Assembly: GCA_910578985.1 (NCBI GenBank)
Contig: CAJTSF010000006.1
Location: forward strand, 70,108-134,107
DNA from: an uncultured Odoribacter sp.
GTDB taxonomy: Bacteria; Bacteroidota; Bacteroidia; Bacteroidales; Marinifilaceae
Direction of reading: 5' to 3'
DNA length: 64,000 bases
In this document: piece after piece, positions 16,258 through 25,565 of the stretch
Layout of the letters: every line of letters starts with the position of its first letter
Position numbering within the stretch: the stretch's first letter is position 1
The notes under the pieces: generated by a model
Databases searched by the model: none
What the model saw: only the letters and a program-made list of their open reading frames with translations
What the model was told of the DNA's origin: nothing
Made by a program: the position numbers and the translations under genes

Positions 16258-17565
16258 ATGCAATATAATTTGATTGATAAACAGTTGGTTGATTCAACCA
16301 TGACACAGTGTGGGGTGAGCGATTTGGATGTCGCCTCCATCCGCGACACGGTAAAAATTGCCAATTTGCTGGAAAAAGCGACAGGCGAGAAGTTCATCCG
16401 CATGGAGATGGGAGTGCCGGGACTGGCACCTTCCCGCATCGGCACGGAGGCGGAAATCGAGGCGCTGAAGAAAGGGGTGGCGCAGTTCTATCCCATGCTG
16501 GAGGGTTATCCCGAACTGGCAAACGAGGCTTCGCGGTTTGTGAAAAACTTTATGGACGTGGAGATGCGTCCGGAGGGCATCGTGCCGACGGTGGGTGCCA
16601 TGCAGGCGTCTTATGTGGCGTTCATGGCACTCACGGAGTGCAAGGCGGGGAAGGACACGATGCTGTTCATCGACCCCGGATTCCCGGTGCAGAAGACGCA
16701 GCTGGAAGTGATGGGCAAGCCTTATATCACGTTCGACATTTACGAGTTCCGCGGCAGGAAGCTGGAAGCGAAGCTCCGCGAGTATCTCGACAAGGGGAAT
16801 ATCGCCGGCATCATTTACAGCAACCCGAACAATCCTTCGTGGGTGTGCCTGACGCCGGAGGAACTGGAAATCATCGGCAGACTGGCGACGGAGTACGATA
16901 CCATCGTGCTGGAGGACCTGGCTTATTTCGCCATGGATTTCCGCAAGGACCTTTCGCATCCGGGCGAGGCGCCGTTCCAGCCGACGGTCGCCAAATATAC
17001 GGATAATTACATTTTCATGATTTCGAGTTCGAAACTGTTCAGCTATGCGGGACAGCGGTTGGGGCTGCTCTGCATTTCCGACAAGCTGGTGAACCGGGAG
17101 TATGACCACCTGAAGGAGCGCTACGGGGCGGGACGGCTCGGGTATACGATTACCTACAAGCTGATTTATACGCTGAGTTCCGGCACCGCGCATTCCCCGC
17201 AGTATGCCGTTGCCGCCATTATGAAGGCGGCGAACGAGGGCACCCTCAATATCCTTACGGAGGTGAAGGAGTACGGGCTGCGTGCTGCCGCGATGAAGAA
17301 AATCTATACGGATGCGGGCTTCAAGGTAGTGTATGACAAGGATGGCGAGGCGGACGTGGCGGACGGTTTCTATTTCACCATCATGTATCCCGGCATGTCG
17401 GGCGCACAGCTGGCGCACGAGTTATTATATTATGGTATCTCCTCCATCACCCTGAAGGGATGCGGCAGTAACCGCGAGGGCCTCCGGGCGTGCGTGTCGC
17501 AGGTCGGGATGGATAAAATGGACGCGTTGCGGGACCGCGTGGAGCGTTTTCGGAAAGACCATTAA
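16258..17565 (+). CDS. PLP-dependent class I/II aminotransferase
   Basis: The 435-residue protein starts at ATG 16258 (MQYNLIDKQLVDS); the upstream in-frame extension lies in an AT-rich promoter gap shared with the divergent permease. It has fold-type I aminotransferase features: FIDPGFPVQK, the YSNPNNPSWVCL turn (Asn binds PLP), LEDLAYFAMD (Asp for the pyridine nitrogen), the Schiff-base lysine in ISSSKLFSYAGQRLG, and a C-terminal arginine in SNREGLRACVS for the substrate carboxylate. The amino donor cannot be told from sequence alone. The oxidoreductase operon for 2-oxoacids follows, so a branched-chain or aromatic amino acid role is plausible. Confidence 0.9.
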   Translation: MQYNLIDKQLVDSTMTQCGVSDLDVASIRDTVKIANLLEKATGEKFIRMEMGVPGLAPSRIGTEAEIEALKKGVAQFYPMLEGYPELANEASRFVKNFMDVEMRPEGIVPTVGAMQASYVAFMALTECKAGKDTMLFIDPGFPVQKTQLEVMGKPYITFDIYEFRGRKLEAKLREYLDKGNIAGIIYSNPNNPSWVCLTPEELEIIGRLATEYDTIVLEDLAYFAMDFRKDLSHPGEAPFQPTVAKYTDNYIFMISSSKLFSYAGQRLGLLCISDKLVNREYDHLKERYGAGRLGYTITYKLIYTLSSGTAHSPQYAVAAIMKAANEGTLNILTEVKEYGLRAAAMKKIYTDAGFKVVYDKDGEADVADGFYFTIMYPGMSGAQLAHELLYYGISSITLKGCGSNREGLRACVSQVGMDKMDALRDRVERFRKDH

Positions 17566-17681
17566 AAAAATGGGGCGTACCCTTGGCAGGTATGATTTTA
17601 AATTGTAATTTTATACCCGCGAAAAATTACGGAGTATAACGTAATAATCAAATATCACGATAAACTATAAATAATAAAGTT

Positions 17682-17909
17682 ATGGCAAAATTCAGAGGAG
17701 CAATTGTTGTCGACATCGAGCACTGCAAGGGATGTAACCTGTGCGTGGTGGCATGTCCGGCGAAAGTATTGGATCTGCACCACGATGTGAACGGGAAAGG
17801 ATACCACTACTGTTACATGAAGAATCCGGAAGCGTGTATCGGTTGCGCAAGCTGCGGACTGGTATGTCCCGATTCAGTGATTACGGTTTATAAGGCAGAA
17901 ATCAAATAA
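17682..17909 (+). CDS. 2-oxoacid:ferredoxin oxidoreductase delta (ferredoxin) subunit
   Basis: This 75-residue protein has two 4Fe-4S motifs, CKGCNLCVVACP (residues ~14-25) and CIGCASCGLVCP (~50-61). It is the electron-carrying subunit of a four-subunit vor/kor-type oxidoreductase, passing electrons from the TPP site to ferredoxin. It is the first gene of the operon delta-alpha-beta-gamma. The 116-bp gap before it is AT-rich, but I see no clear promoter match in it. Confidence 0.92.
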   Translation: MAKFRGAIVVDIEHCKGCNLCVVACPAKVLDLHHDVNGKGYHYCYMKNPEACIGCASCGLVCPDSVITVYKAEIK

Positions 17910-17919
17910 ATGTAAAGAT

Positions 17920-18999
17920 ATGGCAGAAGTAAAATTAATGAAGGGGAATGAGGTAATCGCAGAGACCGCCATCCGTTGCGGCTGCGACGGATATTTCGGC
18001 TACCCGATCACCCCGCAGTCTGAAGTCATGGAAACGCTCATGTTGCGCAAGCCATGGGAAGAAACAGGAATGGTGGTATTGCAGGCAGAGAGTGAAGTGG
18101 CTGCAATCAATATGGTATATGGCGGCGCGTCTTGCGGCAAGAAGGTGATGACCTCTTCCTCCAGCCCCGGCATCAGTCTGAAACAGGAAGGTATCACTTA
18201 TATCGCCGGCTCGGAGCTGCCGTGCCTGGTGGTGGACGTGATGCGCGGAGGTCCCGGACTGGGAACCATCCAGCCTTCTCAGAGCGATTATTTCCAGGCG
18301 ACGAAAGGCGGCGGACACGGGGACTACCATCTGATTGTGCTGGCTCCGGCGTCCGTGCAGGAGATGAGCGATTTCGTGGTGCTGGGCTTCGACCTCGCTT
18401 TCAAATACCGCAACCCTGCCATGGTGCTGGCTGACGGTGTCATCGGACAGATGATGGAGAAGGTGGTGCTGCCGGACTATACGCCGAGACGCACCGAGGA
18501 GGAAATCGAGAAGCAATGCGGCGACTGGGCGCTGACCGGCAAGAAAAACCGCAACCGCCATGTCATCACTTCCCTCGAGCTGGAAGCTCCGAGACAGGAA
18601 GTGTTCAACGAGAAACTGCAACGTAAATACCGTGAAATCGAAGCCAATGAAGTGCGCTATGAAATGATCAACTGCGAGGATGCGGAGTATATTTTCGTCG
18701 CTTACGGTTCAACGGCTCGTATCTGCCAAAAGTCCATCCAGCTCGCCCGCGAGGCAGGCATCAAGGTGGGACTGTTGCGCCCGATTACCCTGTATCCGTT
18801 CCCGATGAAACCCATTTCCGACCTGTGCGGCCGTGTGAAAGGCTTCCTGTCCGTGGAAATGAGCGCGGGACAGATGGTGGAGGATGTGCGGCTGGCAGTG
18901 GAGGGACGTGTTAAAGTGGAGCACTACGGACGTATGGGCGGCGTTGTGCCGACACCGGAAGAAATCGTAGTGGCGCTGAGAGAGAAGTTTTCGATTTAA
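17920..18999 (+). CDS. vorB: 2-oxoacid:ferredoxin oxidoreductase alpha subunit (VorB-like)
   Basis: This 359-residue protein holds the pyrimidine-binding and core domains of a pyruvate:ferredoxin-oxidoreductase-type enzyme: MKGNEVIAETAIRCGCDGYFGYPITPQSE, then SSPGISLKQEGITYIAGSELP in parts, RGGPGLGTIQPSQSDYF, and a C-terminal domain with VAYGSTARICQKSI. It oxidatively decarboxylates a 2-oxoacid to acyl-CoA with reduced ferredoxin. The usual Bacteroidales annotation is 3-methyl-2-oxobutanoate (valine-derived) oxidoreductase; 2-oxoglutarate is the main alternative. It starts 10 bp after the delta gene. Confidence 0.9.
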   Translation: MAEVKLMKGNEVIAETAIRCGCDGYFGYPITPQSEVMETLMLRKPWEETGMVVLQAESEVAAINMVYGGASCGKKVMTSSSSPGISLKQEGITYIAGSELPCLVVDVMRGGPGLGTIQPSQSDYFQATKGGGHGDYHLIVLAPASVQEMSDFVVLGFDLAFKYRNPAMVLADGVIGQMMEKVVLPDYTPRRTEEEIEKQCGDWALTGKKNRNRHVITSLELEAPRQEVFNEKLQRKYREIEANEVRYEMINCEDAEYIFVAYGSTARICQKSIQLAREAGIKVGLLRPITLYPFPMKPISDLCGRVKGFLSVEMSAGQMVEDVRLAVEGRVKVEHYGRMGGVVPTPEEIVVALREKFSI

Positions 19000-19020
19000 T
19001 TACGGTAAACCAAGAAAGAC

Positions 19021-19782
19021 ATGGAATTAACAGATATCATCAAAGAGGAAAACCTCGTACTGAAGAAGAGCGGTCTCCTCACCGACAATGTGATGCACTA
19101 CTGTCCGGGCTGTACGCACGGCGTGGTCCACAAACTGATTGCAGAGGTCATCGAAGAACTGGGCATCCAGGACCAGACCATCGGCGTGTCCCCGGTGGGA
19201 TGCAGTGTGTTCGCTTACAATTATATCGACATCGACTGGGCGGAAGCCGCCCACGGCCGTGCGCCTGCCGTTGCCACTGCCATCAACCGCCTCCATCCGG
19301 AGAAGTATGTGTTTACATACCAAGGTGACGGCGACCTGGCTTCCATCGGTTGTGCGGAAATCATGCACGCCTGCAACCGCGGCGAGAATATCGTGGTGAT
19401 TTTCATCAACAACGCCATTTACGGCATGACCGGCGGACAGATGGCTCCCACGACGCTGTTGGGACAGGTGACCGCCACGACCCCTTACGGACGTGATGCG
19501 AAGTTGAACGGTTTCCCGATGAAAATCACGGAACTGCTCGCCCAGTTGGACGGAACGTGCTACGTTACCCGCCAAAGTGCCGATACGCCTGCCGCCGTGC
19601 GCAAGACGAAAAACGCCATCAAGAAAGCGTTCCAGAATACCCGCCTGCAGAAAGGTGTTTCTTTCGTTGAGGTGGTGGGCACTTGCAACTCCGGTTGGAA
19701 GATGACGCCGGTGGACGCCAACAAATGGATGCGCGACAATATGTTCGCAAAGTATCCGTTGGGAGACATGAAAGATATTTAA
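19021..19782 (+). CDS. 2-oxoacid:ferredoxin oxidoreductase beta (TPP-binding) subunit
   Basis: The 253-residue protein carries the thiamine-diphosphate motif GDGDLASIGCAEIMHACNRG, then INNAIYGMTGGQMAPTT (residues ~100-140). CPGCTHGVVHKL near residue 28 is the conserved N-terminal cysteine region that helps hold a cluster. It forms the active site with the alpha subunit. It follows alpha after 21 bp and is typical in length for separate beta subunits. Confidence 0.92.
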   Translation: MELTDIIKEENLVLKKSGLLTDNVMHYCPGCTHGVVHKLIAEVIEELGIQDQTIGVSPVGCSVFAYNYIDIDWAEAAHGRAPAVATAINRLHPEKYVFTYQGDGDLASIGCAEIMHACNRGENIVVIFINNAIYGMTGGQMAPTTLLGQVTATTPYGRDAKLNGFPMKITELLAQLDGTCYVTRQSADTPAAVRKTKNAIKKAFQNTRLQKGVSFVEVVGTCNSGWKMTPVDANKWMRDNMFAKYPLGDMKDI

Positions 19783-19802
19783 TCATTGAAAAACTTAGCT
19801 TT

Positions 19803-20354
19803 ATGACAGAAGAAATTATCATAGCAGGATTCGGCGGCCAGGGCGTCCTTTCGATGGGAAAGATTTTGGCTTATTCGGGAATCATGCAGGATCAGGAAGT
19901 GTCCTGGATGCCCTCTTACGGTCCGGAAATGCGCGGCGGTACGGCAAATGTGACCGTGATTATCAGCGACGATCGCATCAGTTCTCCGGTGTTGAACGCT
20001 TTCGACACCGCCATCGTGTTGAACCAACAGTCCATGGACAAGTTCGAATCGCTGGTGAAACCGGGCGGAACGCTGGTGTATGATCCGAACGGCATCACCC
20101 ACCACCCGACGCGCAAGGATATCAATATCTACCAGATCGAGGGCGCACGCCTGGCATCCGAAGGGGGAAACCCGAAAATTTTCAATATGATTATCCTGGG
20201 TGCTTTCCTGAAGGTTAAACCGATCATCAACCTGGAGAATCTGGAGAAAGGTTTGCAGAAATCCCTGCCTGCCCGCCACCACAAACTCATCCCGATGAAC
20301 ATCGAGGCGGTACAGACCGGCATGAATAATCTGGTGACGATAAATCAGATTTAA
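19803..20354 (+). CDS. 2-oxoacid:ferredoxin oxidoreductase gamma subunit
   Basis: This 183-residue gamma-domain protein has EIIIAGFGGQGVLSMGKILA at the start and SYGPEMRGGTANVTVIIS near residue 40, both family signatures. With the other three subunits it completes the enzyme. The ATG at 19803 follows the beta stop by 20 bp; the longer frame upstream overlaps beta and is not family-like. A strong terminator closes the operon at 20369. Confidence 0.92.
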   Translation: MTEEIIIAGFGGQGVLSMGKILAYSGIMQDQEVSWMPSYGPEMRGGTANVTVIISDDRISSPVLNAFDTAIVLNQQSMDKFESLVKPGGTLVYDPNGITHHPTRKDINIYQIEGARLASEGGNPKIFNMIILGAFLKVKPIINLENLEKGLQKSLPARHHKLIPMNIEAVQTGMNNLVTINQI

Positions 20355-20368
20355 TTTACTTTAATTTA

Positions 20369-20410
20369 TTATGTAAAAACCATATCTATTTAGATACGGT
20401 TTTTACATAA
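20369..20410 (+). terminator. Terminator of the 2-oxoacid oxidoreductase operon
   Basis: A long near-perfect hairpin: TTATGTAAAAACC (20369-20381) pairs with GGTTTTTACATAA (20398-20410), and TATCT/AGATA extends it inward. Confidence 0.9.
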
Positions 20411-20441
20411 TTATTATACATGTTTTAAAATGGAAATAATT

Positions 20442-21752
20442 ATGAAAACAACAAGATTATTGATGTATGCCTTATGTGCAGGTGTTTTATTGTTTAATGT
20501 TGCATGTAGTGATGATAAAGGTGTTAATCCGAACAATCCCGATACGGATGATTATACGGATTCGAAATTGACTCCGGATGAGCACAAGGCTAAAATTGAA
20601 AGTATCGGTAAGGATTTTGTGTTAAAATTCAAATCGCAGGAAAATGAGAAAATAGCCAAGGCGTTGTATGATTTGGATGAGATGATTCATGATAGTAATT
20701 TTGATGAATTATTTGATGATGATGAGGAATATTCCTATGCTTTCAGTAGTTTGGCAAAGGTTATTCTTAAAAATGATATTTCTGCATTGACTAAAGTTGC
20801 AAGCGATGTAGAGAAATATGAATTATCTAAATACACCGGTATTTTTACGTGTAAAAAAGATAGGACTGATGGGTATGTTTGGACCAAAATGGAGGCTGAT
20901 CACAAAATGCAATTGAATTTTCGGAGTGAAACTGCCGGGGAAGATTGCATTTTTACGATGATTTATTCAGGAGAGAGAATCTATAAGAAAGTAGACGGTT
21001 ATGAAATTGAGGTTCCTGCGAAGGTGAATGCAAATTTGAAAGTGGGTAATGAAGAGGTTTTGAATTTAGCCGTTGATATTAATCTGAATAACGAACAGAC
21101 AGCTGCTACTGCCAATGTAAATTTGACAGTGAGTAAAGATTATGTATGGAGTGTTAAAACGAATGTTTCCGGAGAGAGTGCGACAGTGAATTATGACATG
21201 AATATTCATGGGGAAAAAGTGATGAGTGCTTCTGCGGAAGTGACCGGAACTAAAATGACCGATCCAGATTATATTGAAAATAATGAAAATGCGTTGAATC
21301 GAGTATTTACTGAGGGAGAATTCAGTTATCAGATTTTGGATCTCCTTATTCAAGGGAAGGGTGATATAGCCGCAATGATTAGTGCTTATGACAAACTGGA
21401 TTATGATTATAATTGGGGTGATGAGGTTGCTTCTAAAAAATGTGCAGATCGAGAAGCTCAGATTTTTAATGATTATGCAAAAGTTGCCATGTATTATGTA
21501 GGAAAGAAAGAAAAAGTGGCTGATGTAAAGATGACGATAGATTTTGACGAAGAATATTATTGGAGTAATGGTGATAGGGTAGAATTTAAGGACTATTATT
21601 CAGTACCTGCTTTAGTTTTTGCCAGTGACGACTCTTCTATTCTTTTAGAGGATTATTTTACGGAAACAAGATTCAGCAGCCTGATTGATGCGACAGAGAA
21701 ATTGATTAATGAATTTGCTGATATCTTGGATTTGGAGCACGTAGAATTATAG
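20442..21752 (+). CDS. Orphan lipoprotein of unknown function
   Basis: About 436 residues. I use ATG 20442 (MKTTRLLMYALCAGVLLFNVAC), a lipoprotein signal with Cys at ~22 followed by SDDKG; aspartate after the Cys region and an acidic linker (NPDTDDYTDS) suit a Bacteroidota surface-exposed lipoprotein. The rest is acidic, with repeated short beta-type stretches (NLKVGNEEVLNLAVDIN, ATANVNLTVSKDYVW). The gene is much more AT-rich than the operon before it, suggesting transfer. It has its own terminator. I recognise no domain. Confidence 0.72.
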   Translation: MKTTRLLMYALCAGVLLFNVACSDDKGVNPNNPDTDDYTDSKLTPDEHKAKIESIGKDFVLKFKSQENEKIAKALYDLDEMIHDSNFDELFDDDEEYSYAFSSLAKVILKNDISALTKVASDVEKYELSKYTGIFTCKKDRTDGYVWTKMEADHKMQLNFRSETAGEDCIFTMIYSGERIYKKVDGYEIEVPAKVNANLKVGNEEVLNLAVDINLNNEQTAATANVNLTVSKDYVWSVKTNVSGESATVNYDMNIHGEKVMSASAEVTGTKMTDPDYIENNENALNRVFTEGEFSYQILDLLIQGKGDIAAMISAYDKLDYDYNWGDEVASKKCADREAQIFNDYAKVAMYYVGKKEKVADVKMTIDFDEEYYWSNGDRVEFKDYYSVPALVFASDDSSILLEDYFTETRFSSLIDATEKLINEFADILDLEHVEL

Positions 21753-21769
21753 GAAGGTTTAATTTGATA

Positions 21770-21801
21770 AAAATCCGCCTGCTATTGTGTAGGCGGATTT
21801 T
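21770..21801. terminator. Bidirectional terminator between convergent genes
   Basis: AAAATCCGCCT (21770-21780) pairs with AGGCGGATTTT (21791-21801), with T-tracts on both sides. It serves the lipoprotein gene and the end of the leftward DUF4249 gene. Confidence 0.9.
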
Positions 21802-22660
21802 TTTGTGTGTGCGTGTTGAGGGTGTCGGGTAAAATGATATACTCTTGTTTCCCATATCCGCACCAAATGCCTTTGCCGCCGGGAATATTGGAAGGAAGAT
21901 TCTTGACGGCAGGTAAAAAAGGATTCTGACTATTGATGATTTCATTCTCGTAAGCCGTCCAATAACGAAAGCCGAACTCTGTTGTTGTGGTAAATTTGAT
22001 AAGAATAGTGTCGGAAATATGGAAATAGGGATTAAAGTTTTGTTTTTGTATCAAATTCAGTCCTTGGAATACAGAGGTTTTCATTTCCTGTCCGTCAAAG
22101 AGATTGTCATCCAAATTTCCCATCAAGGATCCTATATATCGGGAGTCTTTATTCCAAATTCGGGTGTGGAGTCGATAATAGTTTTTTTCTCCAACGGGAT
22201 CATGGAATGTGGCTTCTATGTTTTTGAGCGTATCACTGTCGGGCAGCCGTTTGGCAATCAAAGTATCCAGTTTTACAGACGGGGGAATTGTTGTGGTGGC
22301 TTCCCATGTCCTTCCGGAATACTCTACTTTTAGTGTGTAAGTTTTCCCGGCTTCTCCGACCAATTGTATGCCTCGGTAAATGAAAGGAGGGAAATAGTTC
22401 TTATCGATTCGTCCCGCAAGAATTTCGGAATGCTCGCCGTCGCTTACCGAAACTTTTGCCCAACGAATGACCATATCTTCCATAGCTACACTGTCTAAAA
22501 CAGAGAAAAAAGGGACTGTCTGTGTTAAAATGACATAAGGAACATCGCCTTCTTCTATCCATCCTTCTACGGCAATGGTATGTTGAAAGGCATGTTCTTC
22601 TTTCATTTCACAAGCCCATATAAAAAGTAAGAACAACCATATAAACCATCCTTGTTTCAT
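21782..22660 (-). CDS. DUF4249-family lipoprotein
   Basis: About 292 residues from ATG 22660 (MKQGWFIWLFLLFIWACEMKEE), a lipoprotein signal with Cys at ~17. The mature part begins with the DUF4249 features HTIAVEGWIEEGDVPYVILTQTVPFF and VSVSDGEHSEIL, then GKTYTLKVEYSGRTWEATTTIP. This family is usually encoded right after a TonB-dependent receptor and is thought to be its surface partner; the ligand is unknown. Its last codons lie inside the shared terminator. It is the last gene of the four-gene minus-strand operon. Confidence 0.88.
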   Translation of the reverse strand: MKQGWFIWLFLLFIWACEMKEEHAFQHTIAVEGWIEEGDVPYVILTQTVPFFSVLDSVAMEDMVIRWAKVSVSDGEHSEILAGRIDKNYFPPFIYRGIQLVGEAGKTYTLKVEYSGRTWEATTTIPPSVKLDTLIAKRLPDSDTLKNIEATFHDPVGEKNYYRLHTRIWNKDSRYIGSLMGNLDDNLFDGQEMKTSVFQGLNLIQKQNFNPYFHISDTILIKFTTTTEFGFRYWTAYENEIINSQNPFLPAVKNLPSNIPGGKGIWCGYGKQEYIILPDTLNTHTQKNPPTQ

Positions 22661-22665
22661 TTCTG

Positions 22666-25053
22666 TTAAAATTTGAATGTCCAACTGATAGAAGGAACAA
22701 TGTCATAAATTCGTTTATATTTCTTTTGAATCACAATTTGGTTATTCCCGTTTTTCTTTGCTATCACAAAGATGTAAAGGGGATTCTTTCGTCGATATAT
22801 GTTATAAACTGAAAAATTGAGCCCGTTCTCCCGGTTGACGCGTTTGGAGAACCAATAATTGGCAGATATATCAAGACGATGATAATTGGGTAAACGTGCC
22901 CCATTATAAGGACCGTACTCTTTGACAGGATTTCCTCCAACCATAGACATCCCTATGGGTTGGGTGTAGGCATTTCCTGTCCCATAAATAAATGCGGCAG
23001 AAAAATCCCAACGTTTGTTTAATTCATACGAGGTAACGATTGACAAATCATGTCGTCGATCATGTTTTGCGGGAAAAATACGACCCTCTTCTATATCAGG
23101 GAAACGACGTTTTGACCATCCTAAAGTATAGCTTACCCAACCGTTTAAACGCTTTCCGTTGTATTTTATCATCCATTCTCCTCCATAGGCATATCCTTTT
23201 CCTAACAGAAGGCTTTGTTCAAGAATATACTTTTGGTTGAGTAGATCAATTAGACCGTTGTCATATTCCAGCTGGTTTTTCAGTGTTCGGTAATATCCTT
23301 CCATGGAAAATTCAAGAACATTTTGTGATAATGCTTGGAAATAGCCAATGGAAAAATTATCTGTCCGTTGGGCAGGTGTATGTAAAGAAGAGGGAATCCA
23401 AAAATCAGTAGGCAATCCTACTCCTGATATAGATACCAGATTCATATATTGATAAAGGCGATTGTAACTGACTTGCAGTAAACCACCTGTCGATAATGAA
23501 TAATTTATCGCTATTCGAGGTTCCCAGCCTTGTTGCAAATTGACCCGTTTCCCTTTTTCATAGTGTACAGAATCAATAAGGATGCCTTGTGAACTGTATT
23601 GCAAATCATTGTACTCCCCATTCTGCAGATTGGCCGAATATCGTATTCCGATTTCTGTCCATAAATGCGGAACAAGGTGGAATGTGCCGGAAAGGAATCC
23701 TCCGAATTCGTGTGTATGAAAAACCGAATTGCTGTTTCCTCCGTTTTTAATAGAGTCAAACCTAATTGTAGGAACTTGCGGATGTGTTTTATGTCTGGTA
23801 TAATCTCCTCCTATAGTTAAGATATGATTTCCCAACCGGATTTCAAAACGCGGGCGGTAGCCAATGTCAAAAATGGAAGAAGGCAGCCGGAACGACAAAT
23901 CGCTTTGAAACATATCCACATCGTTCGTATAGCGTGATACAAAGATGGAATGCTTCATGTTTCCTTTTTCTTTAAATGTGCGTTTCCATTGAGTACTGAT
24001 TGCCAGATTTGACCATTTCATGTTGCCTTCAATGGCGTATTCCGGTTCGCCCACTTCCAGACAATCCAACCCCCAATACCCATTGACGATAATCCGATCC
24101 TGCTTGGTGGGATTGGATATAAAAGTTATGTTCACGTCTTGAAACTCATAATCGTATGGAGTATCGCTTCCCTTGCCTTTCATCGTGCTACCCAATAAAG
24201 GCTTCAATACTAATCCAACGTATGTTTTCCGACCGGATAGATATAAAGCATGTTTTTTATGCAACGGTATTGCCAAAGTCGCTTGCGAAGCGATTATTCC
24301 GACAGAACCGCTGACCGAGAGTTTTTCAGGAATCTTTTCTGGCGAATCCACGGTAATAATCGATGATAGCCGTCCCCCATAAGAAGCATTGATGTTTGAT
24401 TTCAGAAGTCTGAATTTTCCGATATGCCCGGTGTTAAAAATAGAAAACGAACCTAATAAATGCGAAGCATTGTAAATAGGTGCCTCATTCCATAATATCA
24501 AATTATGTCCATTTTCTCCCCCGCGAATGAACATGCCTGCCTCTCCTTCGTTGGCAGTCTGCACACCGGGAGTAAGTTGCAAGATTTTCATCGGGTCGTT
24601 GCTCCCCATGAATTTCGGTAAAATCGATAGGCTTTCCATATTCAAATCGATTCTTCCTCCCAATATTCCGGTAATTCCTTTTTGGGGAGCGAAAGAACTG
24701 GCATGTGCTTCTTCCAAGGTGTGTGGCATAGATTCTAAAAAACATCTGAATAAGGTGTCTCCGGTTATTTTTAAAACATATTCCCCTGTTTCATACGATA
24801 AATGATGGATTTTGATTTTGTACTCCCCTTGGGGCACAATACATTCAACAATTCCGCTTTCATCTGTTATTTGGCTTTTCAGTGTGCCGAAATGAATATA
24901 GGCATCGCTAATTCCTTTTTGACTCTTAATGTCCAACACTTCCAACCGCAATGAAACCTCTTGACCGTATACGAATCTAGCTGACAACAAGCACAGCAAA
25001 AAACACATTAGTAACCTTCGTTGTGCAGTCAAATGTATATCTTTATCTTTCAT
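22666..25053 (-). CDS. TonB-dependent outer-membrane receptor with carboxypeptidase-like regulatory domain
   Basis: The 795-residue protein has a signal peptide (ending FVYGQ), a CarboxypepD_reg-like beta module (~31-110, LEVLDIKSQKGISDAYIHF, ITDESGIVECIVPQGEYKI), a plug domain (~140-240, with GSNDPMKILQLTPGVQTANEGEAGMFIRGGENGHNLILWNEAP in part) and a C-terminal barrel ending in an aromatic-rich strand (SISWTFKF). It should import a ligand across the outer membrane using TonB. Its ATG shares four bases (ATGA) with the stop of the upstream nuclease-like gene, so the two are translationally coupled. The DUF4249 partner follows at once. Confidence 0.92.
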   Translation of the reverse strand: MKDKDIHLTAQRRLLMCFLLCLLSARFVYGQEVSLRLEVLDIKSQKGISDAYIHFGTLKSQITDESGIVECIVPQGEYKIKIHHLSYETGEYVLKITGDTLFRCFLESMPHTLEEAHASSFAPQKGITGILGGRIDLNMESLSILPKFMGSNDPMKILQLTPGVQTANEGEAGMFIRGGENGHNLILWNEAPIYNASHLLGSFSIFNTGHIGKFRLLKSNINASYGGRLSSIITVDSPEKIPEKLSVSGSVGIIASQATLAIPLHKKHALYLSGRKTYVGLVLKPLLGSTMKGKGSDTPYDYEFQDVNITFISNPTKQDRIIVNGYWGLDCLEVGEPEYAIEGNMKWSNLAISTQWKRTFKEKGNMKHSIFVSRYTNDVDMFQSDLSFRLPSSIFDIGYRPRFEIRLGNHILTIGGDYTRHKTHPQVPTIRFDSIKNGGNSNSVFHTHEFGGFLSGTFHLVPHLWTEIGIRYSANLQNGEYNDLQYSSQGILIDSVHYEKGKRVNLQQGWEPRIAINYSLSTGGLLQVSYNRLYQYMNLVSISGVGLPTDFWIPSSLHTPAQRTDNFSIGYFQALSQNVLEFSMEGYYRTLKNQLEYDNGLIDLLNQKYILEQSLLLGKGYAYGGEWMIKYNGKRLNGWVSYTLGWSKRRFPDIEEGRIFPAKHDRRHDLSIVTSYELNKRWDFSAAFIYGTGNAYTQPIGMSMVGGNPVKEYGPYNGARLPNYHRLDISANYWFSKRVNRENGLNFSVYNIYRRKNPLYIFVIAKKNGNNQIVIQKKYKRIYDIVPSISWTFKF

Positions 25054-25559
25054 TTGTCAAATACAATTTCCTGCATTAAGTTTAAGCGGATGCCGTTCTT
25101 TTTGTAGAATGTATTCATTTTATCTTTATAACTGGTCTTAAAATTAGGATGTTTTCGATTGCAGACAAAAGCACGCCTGTACTTATATGCTTGTATGTTA
25201 TGGTTTTCTTTGAAATGGTCGATTGTGTTTTGCAATTGTTCATCTACGGCATGGGTTATCCAATCTTTTTGCTGATCTTTCAGTTCGACAAAAACAATGT
25301 GGTCGCCGCATCTTAATATGGCGTCACAACGGTTTTCCATATTACCGTCAGGTCGGGTAATCACCACACAATTATCCACTGCTGTAAAATGAATGGCATT
25401 TTCAGTTTCATTTTTTACGATAGCAATCCATTTACTCTCATCTCTGGTTTCGATGTAAGCAGGAGTTTTGACGTTAGTATCCTCTTCGTCGCAAATGCCG
25501 AATCGCTTTTCTCGGATGTTCCGAATCTGGCATTTTTCCTGAAAAAAATCAACTGCCAT
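25050..25559 (-). CDS. PD-(D/E)xK nuclease-like partner of an AAA ATPase
   Basis: A 169-residue protein with no recognised name. The central part fits a PD-(D/E)xK core: D79 in NRCDAILRC, a hydrophobic strand, then VELK with E92 and K94, and a helix holding Q108 (VDEQLQNTIDHF). The stretch ITRPDGNMENR before it may add a further acidic ligand. The C-terminus has YKYRRAFVCNRKHPNF, a likely strand-helix of the core. It lies 6 bp after the ATPase gene and overlaps the TonB receptor gene by ATGA. The pair resembles two-gene ATPase-plus-nuclease defence modules; nuclease activity is inferred from motif spacing only. Confidence 0.6.
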   Translation of the reverse strand: MAVDFFQEKCQIRNIREKRFGICDEEDTNVKTPAYIETRDESKWIAIVKNETENAIHFTAVDNCVVITRPDGNMENRCDAILRCGDHIVFVELKDQQKDWITHAVDEQLQNTIDHFKENHNIQAYKYRRAFVCNRKHPNFKTSYKDKMNTFYKKNGIRLNLMQEIVFDK

Positions 25560-25565
25560 GTTTTT

